Part shown: piece by piece, positions 1 to 10,962 of the stretch
Position numbering within the stretch: position 1 is the first letter of the stretch
Layout of the letters: each line of letters opens with the position of its first letter
Source: Bombardia bombarda
Taxonomy: Eukaryota > Ascomycota > Sordariomycetes > Sordariales > Lasiosphaeriaceae
Direction: 5' to 3'
Assembly (NCBI GenBank): GCA_030512295.1
Contig: JAULSR010000001.1
Span: 8,083,001 to 8,147,000 of the forward strand
DNA length: 64,000 nucleotides
Made by a program: the position numbers and the translations under genes
The notes under the pieces: generated by a model
Databases searched by the model: none
What the model was told of the DNA's origin: nothing
Seen by the model: only the letters and a program-made list of their open reading frames with translations

Positions 1-1377
1 CCTAATGGCGCGAGACCGTTCAATGTTTGAGTCAAACTCTAATAGCGGAGTTACTTGGCTTGAGGGGCTAGTAAGGTACCCAAGGTATGTTGTCGTCCCG
101 TTTGTCTAGGTGGTTACGCAGGGAGTACTTTTGCGGCTTGTTGCGGCCGGACGGTCGGTGAAGCGGCAATCTCATTAGGTAGTTCCATTTTCTTTGATTT
201 CTACACGGTAGGATCGAAGTGGTAACCGCCGATTCCACCCCACTTGGATGCATTTAACGGCCAGGCTGCAGCAGTGCGTGACCGGACTGATCTGGTAGTA
301 GACTCTAGACTCTTGTATCGGAGCATTGAAAGAAATTCGGGTCCCACGCGAGAGAGAGTTTTGCATGCGTGGCGGTTACATCTGATGACAGCAGGACAGT
401 GCGAGTGACACGGCTCTCTTGGACCCTGCCCGCTCAGATCCCGTCAACCCGTCTGGTTCCTCTCCCCCGGATCGGATTGATTGGAACGGGTTGGTAATCA
501 CAGAGAAAAAAAAGCCCGACGGGTGGGGTGCGGGGGAGTACCACCGTCATCGATTTTGGTTTTGACGACAATACCGTAAGGTAGGTACCTATGTACCAGG
601 TATATGTACCAAAGTATACGAGTGCTAGTGAAGCAGCCGTCTTCCCGTTACTCGTGTGATCAAACCTGTGGCTGACTGGTGTGACGCTCTATATGTACTT
701 GGGCTCCTTTTCAATTTTCGATGCTGACATGCCACGCCCTTTTGACAAAGTTGTTATCGCCATTCTAACATGGTATTGATTGGTTGGCTGGCTGGGTAGT
801 GTACAATATCCCTCAATGTCGAAGCGACCTGGGTCTTGGCCGCTTGGTAAACCCCACGCCGTATGAACTCTATTCTCTCCCACCGTAACGGCACATGGCA
901 CGAGACCACTTCGTTCCTTTTTTTTTCCTCTTCTCCTTCTTCTTCCCATTAGCGTCAAATTGTGACTTGGTACCTAGTTGCTAGGCCAATTTTTCCATCC
1001 GCCTTCGCTTGCCTCCGATAACAGGAGCAAGCACATGGTTCGATCACCTCGCGCTCACCGTCCCGTCGGCCATCAAGCCGCCCCTATCCGCGTCGATCCG
1101 CTCCCACCATTACGGCCGTTTTGTTATCCATCCGGGAACATCTAACAGTTAGCCGCTGCCGCTGCCGCTGCCGCTGCTGCTGCCGTTCCTTAAGGACATC
1201 ATCGTTGTATACATGTATACATGTACACACATTGCAGCTATGACTCAGCTATAATTTGCGCTTAAGATTTGGGAAAGTTGAAATCTGAGAGAGAGGAACA
1301 CATCTACCCACACACCCATAGACAGAAAAGACAAGCAAAGATTTCCCGGGCACACCTAACAACTCGCCTAACCAACC
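1..1377. other. intergenic region upstream of the PDX2 gene
   Basis: No convincing gene is seen; the short open frames lack family resemblance. It holds a TAGGTACCT palindrome at 582-590, a (GCCGCT)n/(GCTGCT) microsatellite at about 1152-1186 and a perfect 14-bp palindrome at 1207-1220, and it must contain the promoter of the gene starting at 1378. Confidence 0.6.
1207..1220. repeat. 14-bp perfect palindrome upstream of PDX2
   Basis: GTATACATGTATAC reads the same on both strands and is followed directly by another ATGTAC. It lies about 160 bp before the PDX2 start codon, so it could be a dimeric regulator site. That role is inference only. Confidence 0.4.
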
Positions 1378-2297
1378 ATGACCATCACAGTCGGCGTGCT
1401 TGCCCTTCAGGGCGGCGTCATTGAGCACCTGTCATTGCTACGACGAGCTGCAGACTACCTCTCAACCTCAAGTTCCAGCAACGACGGCAAAGAACTGGCT
1501 ACTCTGCCCGACTTCGACTTCATCCAAGTGCGCACAAAAGAGCAGCTCGCCCAATGCGACGCCCTAATCATCCCCGGCGGCGAGAGTACCACCATGGCCA
1601 TTGTTGCTCGGAGGCTAGGATTGTTTGATCAGCTCCGAGACTTTGTCAAGTAAGTGTTACGCTTTACACATACACTCACACGCACACAAACATACTCCGG
1701 AGGGCACAAATAATTTCCGAGGCTACGCTAGTATCTAACACCAACCAAAGGGTCCAACACAAACCAGTCTGGGGAACGTGTGCCGGCCTGGTCATGCTCG
1801 CCGAGGAGGCCAGCGCCGTCAAAAAAGGCGGACAGGAGCTGGTCGGCGGGTTGGACGTTAGAGTGGTGAGGAACCGCTACGGAACGCAGATCCAGAGCTT
1901 TGTGGCCGATCTGAAGCTGCCGTTTCTTGGAGAGGAGGAGGCGCCGTTCCGTGGGGTGTTTATCCGCGCGCCGGTGGTGGAGGAGATCATGACGACTACT
2001 TCTGGGAGTCCTGCCGAGCAGGAAGTCAAGGAAGGAGCGGCTTCAGCTAGCGGGGGGCAGCAGTCAGAGCGGGGAGCGGCACCAGTGGAGGTGATGGGGG
2101 TGTATCGGAAGGATAGTGGTAGGAGTGATGGCGGTGAGGCAGAGAAGCAACAGGGCGATGATATCGTGGCGGTGAGGCAGCGGAATGTCTTCGGGACCAG
2201 CTTCCACCCGGAGCTGACGCAGGATGTGAGGATACATGTTTGGTGGCTGAGGCAGGTATTGGATGCGGCGAGGCATGGCGACCTGGTTGCTCTTTGA
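1378..2297 (+). CDS. PDX2: Pyridoxal 5'-phosphate synthase glutaminase subunit (PDX2/SNO type)
   Basis: Class-I glutamine amidotransferase that hydrolyses glutamine and channels ammonia to the PDX1/SNZ synthase for PLP (vitamin B6) synthesis in the cytosol. Two exons, 1378-1649 and 1751-2297, with a GTAAGT..AAG intron; 272 aa. The N-terminus TITVGVLALQGGVIEH is typical of the family. PGGESTTM (about residues 66-73) is the glutamine-binding loop. The nucleophile Cys sits in WGTCAGL just after the splice junction, and FHPEL near the C-terminus supplies the His-Glu of the triad. A Ser/Gly/Glu-rich stretch of about 60 residues before FHPEL makes the protein longer than bacterial PdxT (about 190 aa), as is common in filamentous fungi. 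The PDX1 partner is not in this window. Confidence 0.95.
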
Positions 2298-4211
2298 TTT
2301 TTGAGATGGTTCGTGTGTAATAGTTGGTACCAATGTGGTGGATGAGGCTTGGGGAAATCAATTAGAAGGTAGATATCATAGATTTCTCGTTTGCATTGCG
2401 ACTCTGAGACAGAACCAGAAACCTCGTCACCTTACATATTATTTGAAGAGTTAGTCCTATAGTCCCAGTCATACGGCACAACGGTGTTCAAATGGCTTGT
2501 GATAAAGGAGGGTATGTACTATCTTTTCAGGTGGTTGGACAAAGAGGTTGAGCAACTCGACGACCCTGACGGGCATTTTGATTGGGGTGTTCTATTCTTC
2601 ACCTGGTGACACGAGGGAGACCTCTTCCAAGAACACCGCCATGCATCTTTGGTAACACCACCTACGCTAACTTCAACCCCCAATAAAATTCCAAATGGCA
2701 ATGATGTATGGGCTAATACTCAAAGGCAAGACCTGAATAAAGTCCATTGTTCCGAGGCCCTATAATACCCACAACTGCCCTTGTGTTTCCCTCCCTAACC
2801 CAGCTGGACACTGTCATCAGTCGGATGCCTGAGATAGATGACTATCCCACTGGTAATTTCGCTAGCGGATTAATGAGTACTGGTGTATGGGAGTGCAGGT
2901 ATGTGGTTGACGACAACTACTCGAGGCAATTGGCGAGAAGCCGAGAATGCCGTGATGATGCGTTCTGTTGAGAGCATCGGTGCCAGTTCTGACGAAGAGT
3001 TTCCCAAATGTGAATTCGCCCATGTCTCGAGTCTGACCTGCAATCTTTGGCATGTACGGGACTTTGACGAACTATCAATCTGTGGCCCTATGCCTCAGCA
3101 TCTGCACTCGTATGGACAAGAACAATCTCCTTTCGGGCGCGCCGAAATTTCCGGGGTTGATGATGTGCTACAGGCCCCAAATATCACTAGTATTAACTCT
3201 CGTCTGGTCGCGGTTTTCTTGAGTGTGGCACGGCAACGGTTTAGCTGGGGACTAGGGACCAGTACGTGCCGTTGCGACGCACATGATACACTGCCACCAG
3301 CTTCTGTTATAGTAGTGTAGGGCTGGAGGAGAAGCAACACGAGGTCCGCATTGACCAGAAACTCGGCAATCGAAGTTTCTGCGGATGACAGTGCCCCTAT
3401 CCTCTATTGCACAGACATTCACACATCAGCCCTAACGCTCCTTGCCGAAAGCCGGCATCAGCATGAAAGGCAAAGCATAATGGTGGGAGAGGCTTTGCTG
3501 AATCTCTGTGCTGTTAATTCTCACTATAATGTACCTTTCCGCACCGCTCTGTTAGTAGAGCTTAATTCCTTGCCGTAAAAAACATCCTCTCGACTAGCAC
3601 ATTTAACAGGTTCCGAAACTTGATGCTGCGATAACGTCCCTCCCGCGTTTGTCGCCGGTATTAACGTTACTCCCCTTTGCCGGTTGCCCGCACTCCCACC
3701 CCCACCCCACACTGCTCTTCTTTGTATTTGATAACCCTGACCTAAGAAACTTTCTGCCCCCGACAGATTGAACCAGAGATCTATCGACATGGCGCGTTTT
3801 CCCTTCGCCATCATTCAATGTTTTGTTTCTTCGGTGACGCCGACAGCGACTGATCATACGTAACCTTTCGTTAGCCTTCTTGACCGAGTGTAGAATGAAG
3901 AAGACATTCCGAGGATACGAGTATGAAACTGGGCAGAATGCACTCCTCGACCGATGCAGTGTCACCGCAGTGCTCAATGTTGATTTTGTGGAGATGCCAA
4001 GTGTGTCGTTCACTCTTTGAACATGCCCTGGCTGTGATGAAGATCTCCCAGGGAAACAACACCTCGAAGGATTGAGGTTATATCATATCGAAGATGCCTT
4101 CGGTCAAGATGGCTAAATCAGGTCAAGAACGTGTATGGGACACAAGCTGCGTCACCGAATCGGTTTGTCATATTCTTACACATATCAGAGATTTGCATTA
4201 TTCCTCGGTCA
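2298..4211. other. intergenic region, no gene recognised
   Basis: About 1.9 kb with only short unrelated open frames (largest 145 codons, at 2883-3320). None shows a recognisable domain or a convincing intron-joined continuation. It contains the 3' region of PDX2 and the promoter of the DUF3176 gene. Confidence 0.5.
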
Positions 4212-6124
4212 ATGTCCTCGATGGATTCGAATCCTTTCAAGATCTGCACACGACTCTGGGCCTTTAATTGTTGGTGGTGGTGGGAAATCATCATGATGTT
4301 TATCTCGTTGATGAGCATGTGTCTGATTATTATTATTCTCAGCAAAATCGACAATACACCTTCTGCGTCGTGGACTCTCCCTATCCAACCTAACTCAGTC
4401 ATCTCGGTCCTAACGACAGTCGGGAAAACAGCAATGCTAGGACCCGTCGCATCTTGTCTTAGCCAGTTGAAGTGGAGACACTTCCAGCTCCGTCAGCAGC
4501 CACTCAGGGATTTGCAGGTCTTTGACGAAGCCAGCCGAGGCCCTTGGGGCGCACTGCTATTTTTGACCAATCTTCGAATTCAAACCATTCCATCACTGGC
4601 GGCAGCACTGGCCTTGGTTGCGCTTATTTCGTTGGGCGTGGAACCAAGTGCCCAGCAGATTCTTGAGTTTTCGAACAAGGACACCAGACTTGCAAATGTT
4701 ACGGCCGAGATCGGACAGGCCATGATATACCGCCCAAACTCATACGCATTAGGTCAGTGCTACCAATTCGGGCAAATCTGTGGGTATGAACATGAAGCTG
4801 ACATTGACCTTGATTAGAGCTTGGTAATGGCAGCTCAGTCACTGTCGTGGAGGACAACAGCGCCGCGACAGATGCCATTTATGGCGGCATCTTGGGAAAC
4901 AAACCACCTCCGGTCTTCACCTGTCCTTCGCCGGCTATCTGGTGCAGCTGGTCCGACTTTAGCTCGCTAGGAATCTGTCATTCATTTGAGAACTTGACCG
5001 ACGTGGCCATAGCCAAGTGCAGTCGGACCATAACAAGCGGCGCATCGATTGCTCCCTCGGCTCCCAACTCGGAGATGATTCTTTTTGACTGCCTCTACGA
5101 CTACCCCGGACGGCCAAAATGGGTTACCCCTGTTTCCATGAAATGGAGTGGATGGACGAGAGATGAGAGCACCCTTAACACGTATGATTTCACCATTTTC
5201 TCTATCAGCACATCACTCAGCCCCCAGGACGTAGGGGGTGGTGCTAATCTCACGTTTCTGGCTGTGAGACCATTTGATGCCAAGGGGATCTCCATCGTGC
5301 CCAGTCGCAGCTACCCCAAAGTTGAAATGGTCAAGATTGAGGGATTCTTGTGTGAGAAAACATTCCACGGCGTCACAGCCACCCCAAGGGAGCTGATGGT
5401 AGAGAAAGTCGAAAGGGCATCCTTATCCGCCTTACCCAGTCCGAACTTCACAAACCAACAAGATGACGCAAAAAATAACACGACCACTACTACCCTGCCA
5501 ACATACGTCAGCAACTTAACCGGCTTTCATTACCAAGTGGATTGGACAGCATTCTGGCGCATCTCCACAACCATCCCGCACACAGCCACAGTCAAGAACT
5601 CCATCAGATGCTTATCACCGCCAAAAGACTTAAAATCAACCTGCCCCCAATTCCAGCTCATCACAGACAACATGAGCAACCTCGTCTTTGGCCAGAGCTG
5701 GTACGAGTCCCTGAGCGACATCTACCGCATAGCTGACAACGTGGCTGCCGACCTCGAGGCCATGATGCGCAAAGCCGGCCCCGGGAGGAACACCAACGCC
5801 ACCTTGCTCGGCGGGCACACCTACCTCACCGAGACGTACATGCAGGTTCGATGGTGCTGGCTTGTGCTTCCGCTGTCCATGATTATGCTGACGGCGGTGC
5901 TCCTTGCTGCGTCGATAGCGGCGACAAAGCAACAGCCGCTGTTTAAAGACTCGAGTATTGCGTTTTTAGTCCATGGGCTTGGTCATCGCCATTGGAAGCC
6001 CGAGGATATGCGGGTTGGTGATGAGCAGGGGACGTTTGAGAACTTGGAGCACTGGGCGAAGAATAATATGGCGCAACTGGCAAGGGATGTGGATGGGCAG
6101 TTGAGGTTTATCAGGGCCGTATAA
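4212..6124 (+). CDS. DUF3176 family fungal membrane protein
   Basis: Integral membrane protein of unknown function from a family expanded in filamentous ascomycetes. Two exons, 4212-4752 and 4818-6124, with a 65-nt GTCAGT..TAG intron; 615 aa. The family hallmark LRDLQVFDEASRGPWGALLFL follows an N-terminal hydrophobic helix (MMFISLMSMCLIIIIL); another helix follows at SLAAALALVALISLG. A long extracellular-type middle carries several N-x-S/T sites and Cys residues. A C-terminal helix (WLVLPLSMIMLTAVLLAASIA) precedes the typical FKDSSIAFLVHGL tail. The frame is open upstream of 4212 to 4041 without another ATG, so 4212 (MSSMDSNPFK) is the best start, although an upstream exon cannot be excluded. 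The exon join is in frame and removes a stop at 4815. Confidence 0.85.
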
Positions 6125-6938
6125 AGATTTTCTGTCACCGCCGTTATATGTATCAGTAAAGGATCTGCCGTGTACCATTATGTATCAACAACTGGATTAA
6201 GGATGGGTAGGTATTCAAAAGGATTTATACGTCATGGTAAATTCAACGAAACTCAATCGAGTCATAACAGCTGCATCGGTCAACCAGAATTATGCGTACA
6301 TGATATGGCTCGCACCTTCTGCTAACTGCTAAGTATCGCGAATGGGCCCGCTGTTAGTGAAGCTTATTTTCTTCACCTTAGATTTCTGGGGGGGACTCGT
6401 CATATAACAGATTGCTGGCGCGGGTACATTTGCACTTATTCACCCTCGTTGTTCGTCTCCGCTCTCCTTCGCCGTCCTCCATTGCCCATCGGGTGCAGGT
6501 GGGAAGTTGCTCCATCCCAAAACTTCATCTTCATCTTCATTCTCACCCCTTGAAATTCAGTTAAACTAACACCAAAGGCTCAATCAAGGCCTCATAAAGC
6601 TCGCAGTTTGCTATCCTCAAGAGGACCACGGCAAACTTGCTGTTTTGTAACTTGGGAGTTGATGTGCTTGGCGAGAATAAAAACGAGAAAGGGTCACTCG
6701 CAGCTGCCGGTGACGGGGAAAAAACTTGAATCTTGCAATGGACATCGGTCATAACTGTACACGCAGTCGCAGCTTCCTTGTGTCTGGCTCTGGCCCTGGT
6801 TCGCCAGCAAATACGACTTTTGAAACTAAGACATGGCAGGAGCTATCAACCCCTTTTCTGCCAAACTCTGTTCCCAGCCAAGTTACTCCCACGGTCCCAC
6901 CCACCCCCCTCCAACATCCCATCTCCAAACAAAACACA
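6125..6938. other. convergent intergenic region
   Basis: This lies between the 3' ends of the DUF3176 gene (+) and the D-amino-acid oxidase gene (-). If the oxidase frame is read literally, its open frame runs on to 6749 without the normal stop. Nothing else is recognised. Confidence 0.5.
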
Positions 6939-8266
6939 CTACAACTTTGCCCTCCCCTCCCCTCCCTAACAATCTCCCCCACTAATTCCACCACCCTCTC
7001 CGCGCATCCATAACTCCCCTGATACCCCCATCCCGCATGCCCATAATTATGCACCACCCAAACGCCCCCTCAATCCTCTCCTTCTCAATCCTCACCCCCC
7101 CATCCCTCGCCGGCCTCAAACCGACCCCATGCCTAACCACACTCAGCCCCTCCACCCCCTTCCCCATATCCCCCTTCACCAAATCCCCACCGACCAACTC
7201 CGGCCTCACCTCCACCGCCCGCCTCATAATCCTCTCCGCCACAGCCACATCCACCTTCTCATCCCAATTATCCAGCTGATACGTCCCGCCCAGTATCGTC
7301 CCCCCCCGCCCAGCGCCCTCGTCATGGTATAGCACATCTCCTCGGCGCCGTCCTTGGTCCCGCTCATGCACATCATCACCGGCCCGGCCTCGTTCCTCAC
7401 CAGCACCGTCTGCCCGCGGCGCGCGTGTACCTTGCTGTCCATAACGCCGCCGAGTTTGCAAGCGAGCAGGCCACTAGCATTAATGATGATGTCTGCCTGA
7501 CGACTCCCAGAATGGCTGAGGGACGCGGCCTCGGCGATGTGGGAGAGCACGGCGCGGCGCAGGACGACGCCATGGGCGGCGCACTGGCCGGCGAGCCAGG
7601 GCAGGTAGACGGCTGTGTTGATGCAGACCGAGGTGAACTCGCTGGCGGAGTGGATTCCGGGTGGGAGGGAAGCGGCGGGCAGGTCGTGGTAGTCGGGCAT
7701 GAGGGTCTTGAACCACGGGTTGAGGGCGAAGAGACCGTCGGAGAAGGGGCCTTTGAAGTCGGTGGAGGCGTCGGCGGTGCGGCGGAGGACGCGAACGGCT
7801 GGAAGATGGTTAGTTATATGATGGGATATGGGCTGAGGTGGGTGGTGGACTGACTTTGGTAGTGGATGCCTGCTTCGGGGACTTCTTTGGCGAGGCGGCT
7901 TAGTTCAGGCCATGTTTGCTTTTCCCAGCGGCTGTCTTTTTCGAGAGCCATTCTGTGTGTATTGGTGAGTAAGATGTTTATTTGGTGAGAAAAGGGGATG
8001 AATGAGGCTTACGGCAGCACGTTGGCGCCGGCCCACGGAGATGTGTACTCAATGTCATAGTCACCGGGCATGTGTTTCGCTACCACGGTGACAACATTTC
8101 CCTTTTGTTTGGCCAGCTGCAGCGCGCAGGTGAGACCAGAAACACCAGCTCTGTTAATGTGAAGTTCGTCAGTCCAACTCAATGCCAATGTCGAGATGAG
8201 TATCCGCCGGTATCGGTGCGGGGAGGGGTCATTCTTCACTTACCCAACGACAACAATAGTCGGCAT
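6939..8266 (-). CDS. D-amino-acid oxidase, frameshifted as read
   Basis: FAD-dependent peroxisomal oxidase that deaminates D-amino acids to 2-oxo acids, releasing NH3 and H2O2. Exons read 8266-8244, 8150-8013, 7952-7855, then 7798 onward; all three introns are GT..AG and join in frame. The N-terminus MPTIVVVGAGVSGLTCA is the FAD-binding GxGxxG strand, followed by SPWAGANVLPMA. The DAO signature VHNYGHAGWGYQGSYG lies at about 7057-7005. The last exon changes frame three times, each time as if one G were missing from a G run on the coding strand: at 7300-7307, 7065-7069 and 6950-6966. After the third correction the protein would end in the peroxisomal signal AKL with a TAG at 6939-6941. This is either a recent pseudogene or homopolymer undercalling; about 350-360 aa would be normal for the family. 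Confidence 0.82.
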
Positions 8267-8920
8267 TTTGGCTGTGGAAATATTCAAGACTTGTCGGTTA
8301 TGGAGAGCAGTTAGGGTATGTATGGCTCGGAGTGTCGAATATAATCATCCAATTGCAAATGTCTGAGAAGCGTTGATGCGTGATGCGTGATGCTTGATGA
8401 GAATTCGATGGCAGCTTTGTAGCATTTTGTTTTCTTAGTTGCATCTCCCCCTGCCATGAAAGGGGAGATGCCGGGGTGCCGCGGGTTCCTTGGCCTCTTC
8501 CATCGCCTTATCGGCGGCGAAGCGTGGGCCGATGTCATGGTCCGGCAGCCCATATTTACGGTCTGCCCGGCTGAGGTTCTATCTTGCTCCTCCGAATCGA
8601 GTCACAGTAACTATTATCTGCAGTGAGACGATAGAGGCATGCGGGCTTCGTGCATATGCGGTTGGCAGACGGTTGATTCCATGAGGTTGAATAGGTATGG
8701 CACTCAACGTCACTGTCGTTGGGACAGGGGTCTTAGGCTACCCCGAGCTACCGAGGCTACGTAGACAGGGGTCCCGTACCTACTGAGACCAGCCCCACCT
8801 TACCCGACAGCTGCCACGTTGAGCTGAGCGCAGCGACGCGGAAACAGAACCGCGTCCTCCTTCCGCTGAACTTCAACAGCCAACAACCAACCCTAAGCTC
8901 AGGGACGACGATAACTGACT
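8267..8920. promoter_or_regulatory. divergent promoter region, oxidase (-) and ALG3 (+)
   Basis: A 654-bp spacer between two start codons facing away from each other, so it must hold both promoters. No clear TATA box was identified. An open frame at 8311-8553 on the minus strand has no recognisable family. Confidence 0.5.
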
Positions 8921-10370
8921 ATGACAGACAAGAGTGAAACGTCAATCGTGCAACAGGCTGTTCAGCTTGCGCTGGATGTTGCTAATGGCCGCCATGCGCT
9001 CTCCAAGCTCATCCCGCCAGCGCTCTTGCTGGCAGATGTCCTTCTCTGTAGCCTGATCATTTGGAAAGTCCCTTGTAAGACACTTTCGCCATCTTCCATC
9101 TTCTGTCGCGTGAAGATAACAAATCTCACACCTAAACCCTGAACAGATACTGAGATCGACTGGATCGCATACATGCAGCAGGTGGCCCAATTCGTCTCGG
9201 GCGAGCGAGACTACACCAAGATCAAAGGCGGCACCGGGCCTCTCGTCTACCCAGCCGCCCACGTATACACCTACACGGGCCTGTACTACATGACGAGCGA
9301 GGGCAAGGACATCTTCCTAGCCCAAGAGCTCTTTGCAGTCCTGTACTTAGTCACGCTAGCAGTTGTCATGGCGTGCTACTGGCAGGCAAAGGCACGTTCA
9401 TCTTGCTGTGCGCCTAGAGCTGGAAGCTAGTTGCTGACTTATCGCGCTGCTACATCTACAGGTACCCCCCTATGTCTACCCTCTACTCATCCTCTCCAAG
9501 CGACTACACAGTATATTCGTCCTCCGCTGCTTCAACGACTGCTTCGCCGTGCTTTTCCTCTGGCTCGCCATCTTCTGCCTCCAGCGCCGCTCCTGGCAGC
9601 TTGGCGCATTATTCTACACGTGGGGGCTCGGCATCAAGATGTCGCTGCTGCTCGTCCTCCCCGCCGTCGGCGTAGTCCTCTTTCTAGGCGCCGGTTTCGT
9701 GCCGGCTTTGGGACTGGCTGCCACCATGGCCCTGGCGCAGCTGCTCATTGCCATCCCATTCCTCACCGAGAACCCCTGGGGATACCTCAGCAGGGCCTTT
9801 GAGTTCTCGCGGCAGTTCTTCTTCAAATGGACGGTCAACTGGCGATTCGTAGGAGAAGAAACCTTCCTCAGCAGGCATTTCTCACTCGCTCTTTTAGGTC
9901 TTCACGTATTGGTCTTGGTTGCATTCATCACCACGCGCTGGCTGAAACCGACAAGAAAGCCCATCGCGACCATGATTATGGCCATCCTGTCTGGCCAGCC
10001 GCCTCTCACGGAGCAGGAGCAGCGCGCGGTGTCGCGGGACATCACGCCGCGGTACATTCTGGCTACTATTCTCTCGGCTAACGTTGTTGGCTTGTTGTTT
10101 GCTCGTTCGCTGCACTACCAGTTCTACTCCTACCTGGCCTGGTCAACGCCCTTCCTCCTCTGGCGCAGCGGCGCCCACCCCGTCGTCCAGTTCGTCCTCT
10201 GGGGCGCCCAGGAATGGGCCTGGAATGTCTTCCCTAGCACACCCTCCAGCTCCGGCGTCGTCGTCGCCGTCCTGGCCGCCACTGTAGCCCTCGTTTGGTT
10301 CGGAGCCCATGACGATTGGGAGCCCCGCAGGGCTGCGGTCAGAGTCAAAGCTGAGACTGCAAAGCAATAA
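8921..10370 (+). CDS. ALG3: ALG3, dolichyl-P-Man:Man5GlcNAc2-PP-dolichol alpha-1,3-mannosyltransferase
   Basis: ER membrane enzyme adding the first lumenal mannose (alpha-1,3, from Dol-P-Man) to the lipid-linked N-glycan precursor. Exons 8921-9074, 9147-9391 and 9462-10370 give 435 aa, the usual length. Hallmarks are EIDWIAYMQQVAQFVSGERDY followed by GPLVYPA near residues 53-90, then SKRLHSIFVLRCFNDCF and LGIKMSLLL, with many hydrophobic helices. Intron 1 is a normal GTAAGA..CAG. Intron 2 must end at CTACAG before VPPYVYPL, and the only phase-compatible donor that preserves family sequence is AAG|GCACGT, a non-canonical GC donor. The gene ends 67 bp from the stop of the convergent EIF1AD-like gene. 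Confidence 0.93.
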
Positions 10371-10437
10371 TGATGGTAGCTTTAGAAGGGTAGCCGTGGG
10401 GAAAATCAGGCTCGAGGTTTAGTTTTCGCTCTCATGC

Positions 10438-10962
10438 TCAGGGCCCGTCCTCCTCTTCTTCCTCCGAGTTGCTCGGTGGCATCTTGCCGACTGTCGACTC
10501 GTCGTCGTCTTCATCGTCGTAGCTGTACTTGCCGAACTGCTTGGGCCTGTTTCACTGTCAGCTGAGAGAAAAGAGAGGATTGCAGGCAGGAGGACTGCGC
10601 CGAAGGGAAAGGACGGAAAGGAGGAAAATGATGTACACGCACCAGTATGGTTGCTTGCGCCACTGCTTCTCGTCGCGCACGACGTTGATGATCTCGCCAA
10701 CGACCTTGCTGCCGGGGGCGCGCTCCTCCTCCATGGACGCCAGGTCGATCAGCACATAGCCGCCGCGCTTGATCCAGATGGTGCTGCGAAAGCGCGTCTC
10801 GAGCTCGACGAGGAGGGGCTTCTTGTTGGGCAGCTCGCACGTATAGAGATGGTTGCCCTCGGCTCTGACAACGCGGGCGATAGACTGCGACTCGGTGAGG
10901 TGGTCAGGAGGCGTGGCCGATTCCTCGGCGGCGGCTTGGGCATTGCGTTTCGGTTTGCCCAT
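10438..10962 (-). CDS. EIF1AD-like protein with an S1/eIF1A-type OB fold
   Basis: Small RNA-binding-type protein of the eIF1A-domain-containing (EIF1AD) family; the animal member is linked to 40S ribosome biogenesis. Two exons, 10962-10643 and 10546-10438, join at the TGG codon in QPYWPKQFGKY; 142 aa. The OB fold runs from about residue 22 (LTESQSIARVVRAEGNHLYTCEL) through FRSTIWIKRGGYVLID to GEIINVVRDEKQW. The tail is acidic (YDDEDDDESTVGKMP, then SNSEEEEEDGP), typical of the family. The ATG at 10962 (MGKPKRNAQ) fits the usual start. It is tail-to-tail with ALG3. Confidence 0.88.

Noticed and set aside
2883..3320. 145-codon frame upstream of the DUF3176 gene
   Set aside because: Overlaps another frame, lacks family resemblance, and no splice signals link it to a gene.
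4216..4235. GGATTCGAATCC resembling a tRNA B box
   Set aside because: It lies inside the start of the DUF3176 gene, is a palindrome, and has no A box or cloverleaf around it.
6749..6938. Literal 3' extension of the D-amino-acid oxidase frame
   Set aside because: No family similarity after ERVVELVGEIVRE; the corrected frame ends in AKL and a stop, which is far more likely.
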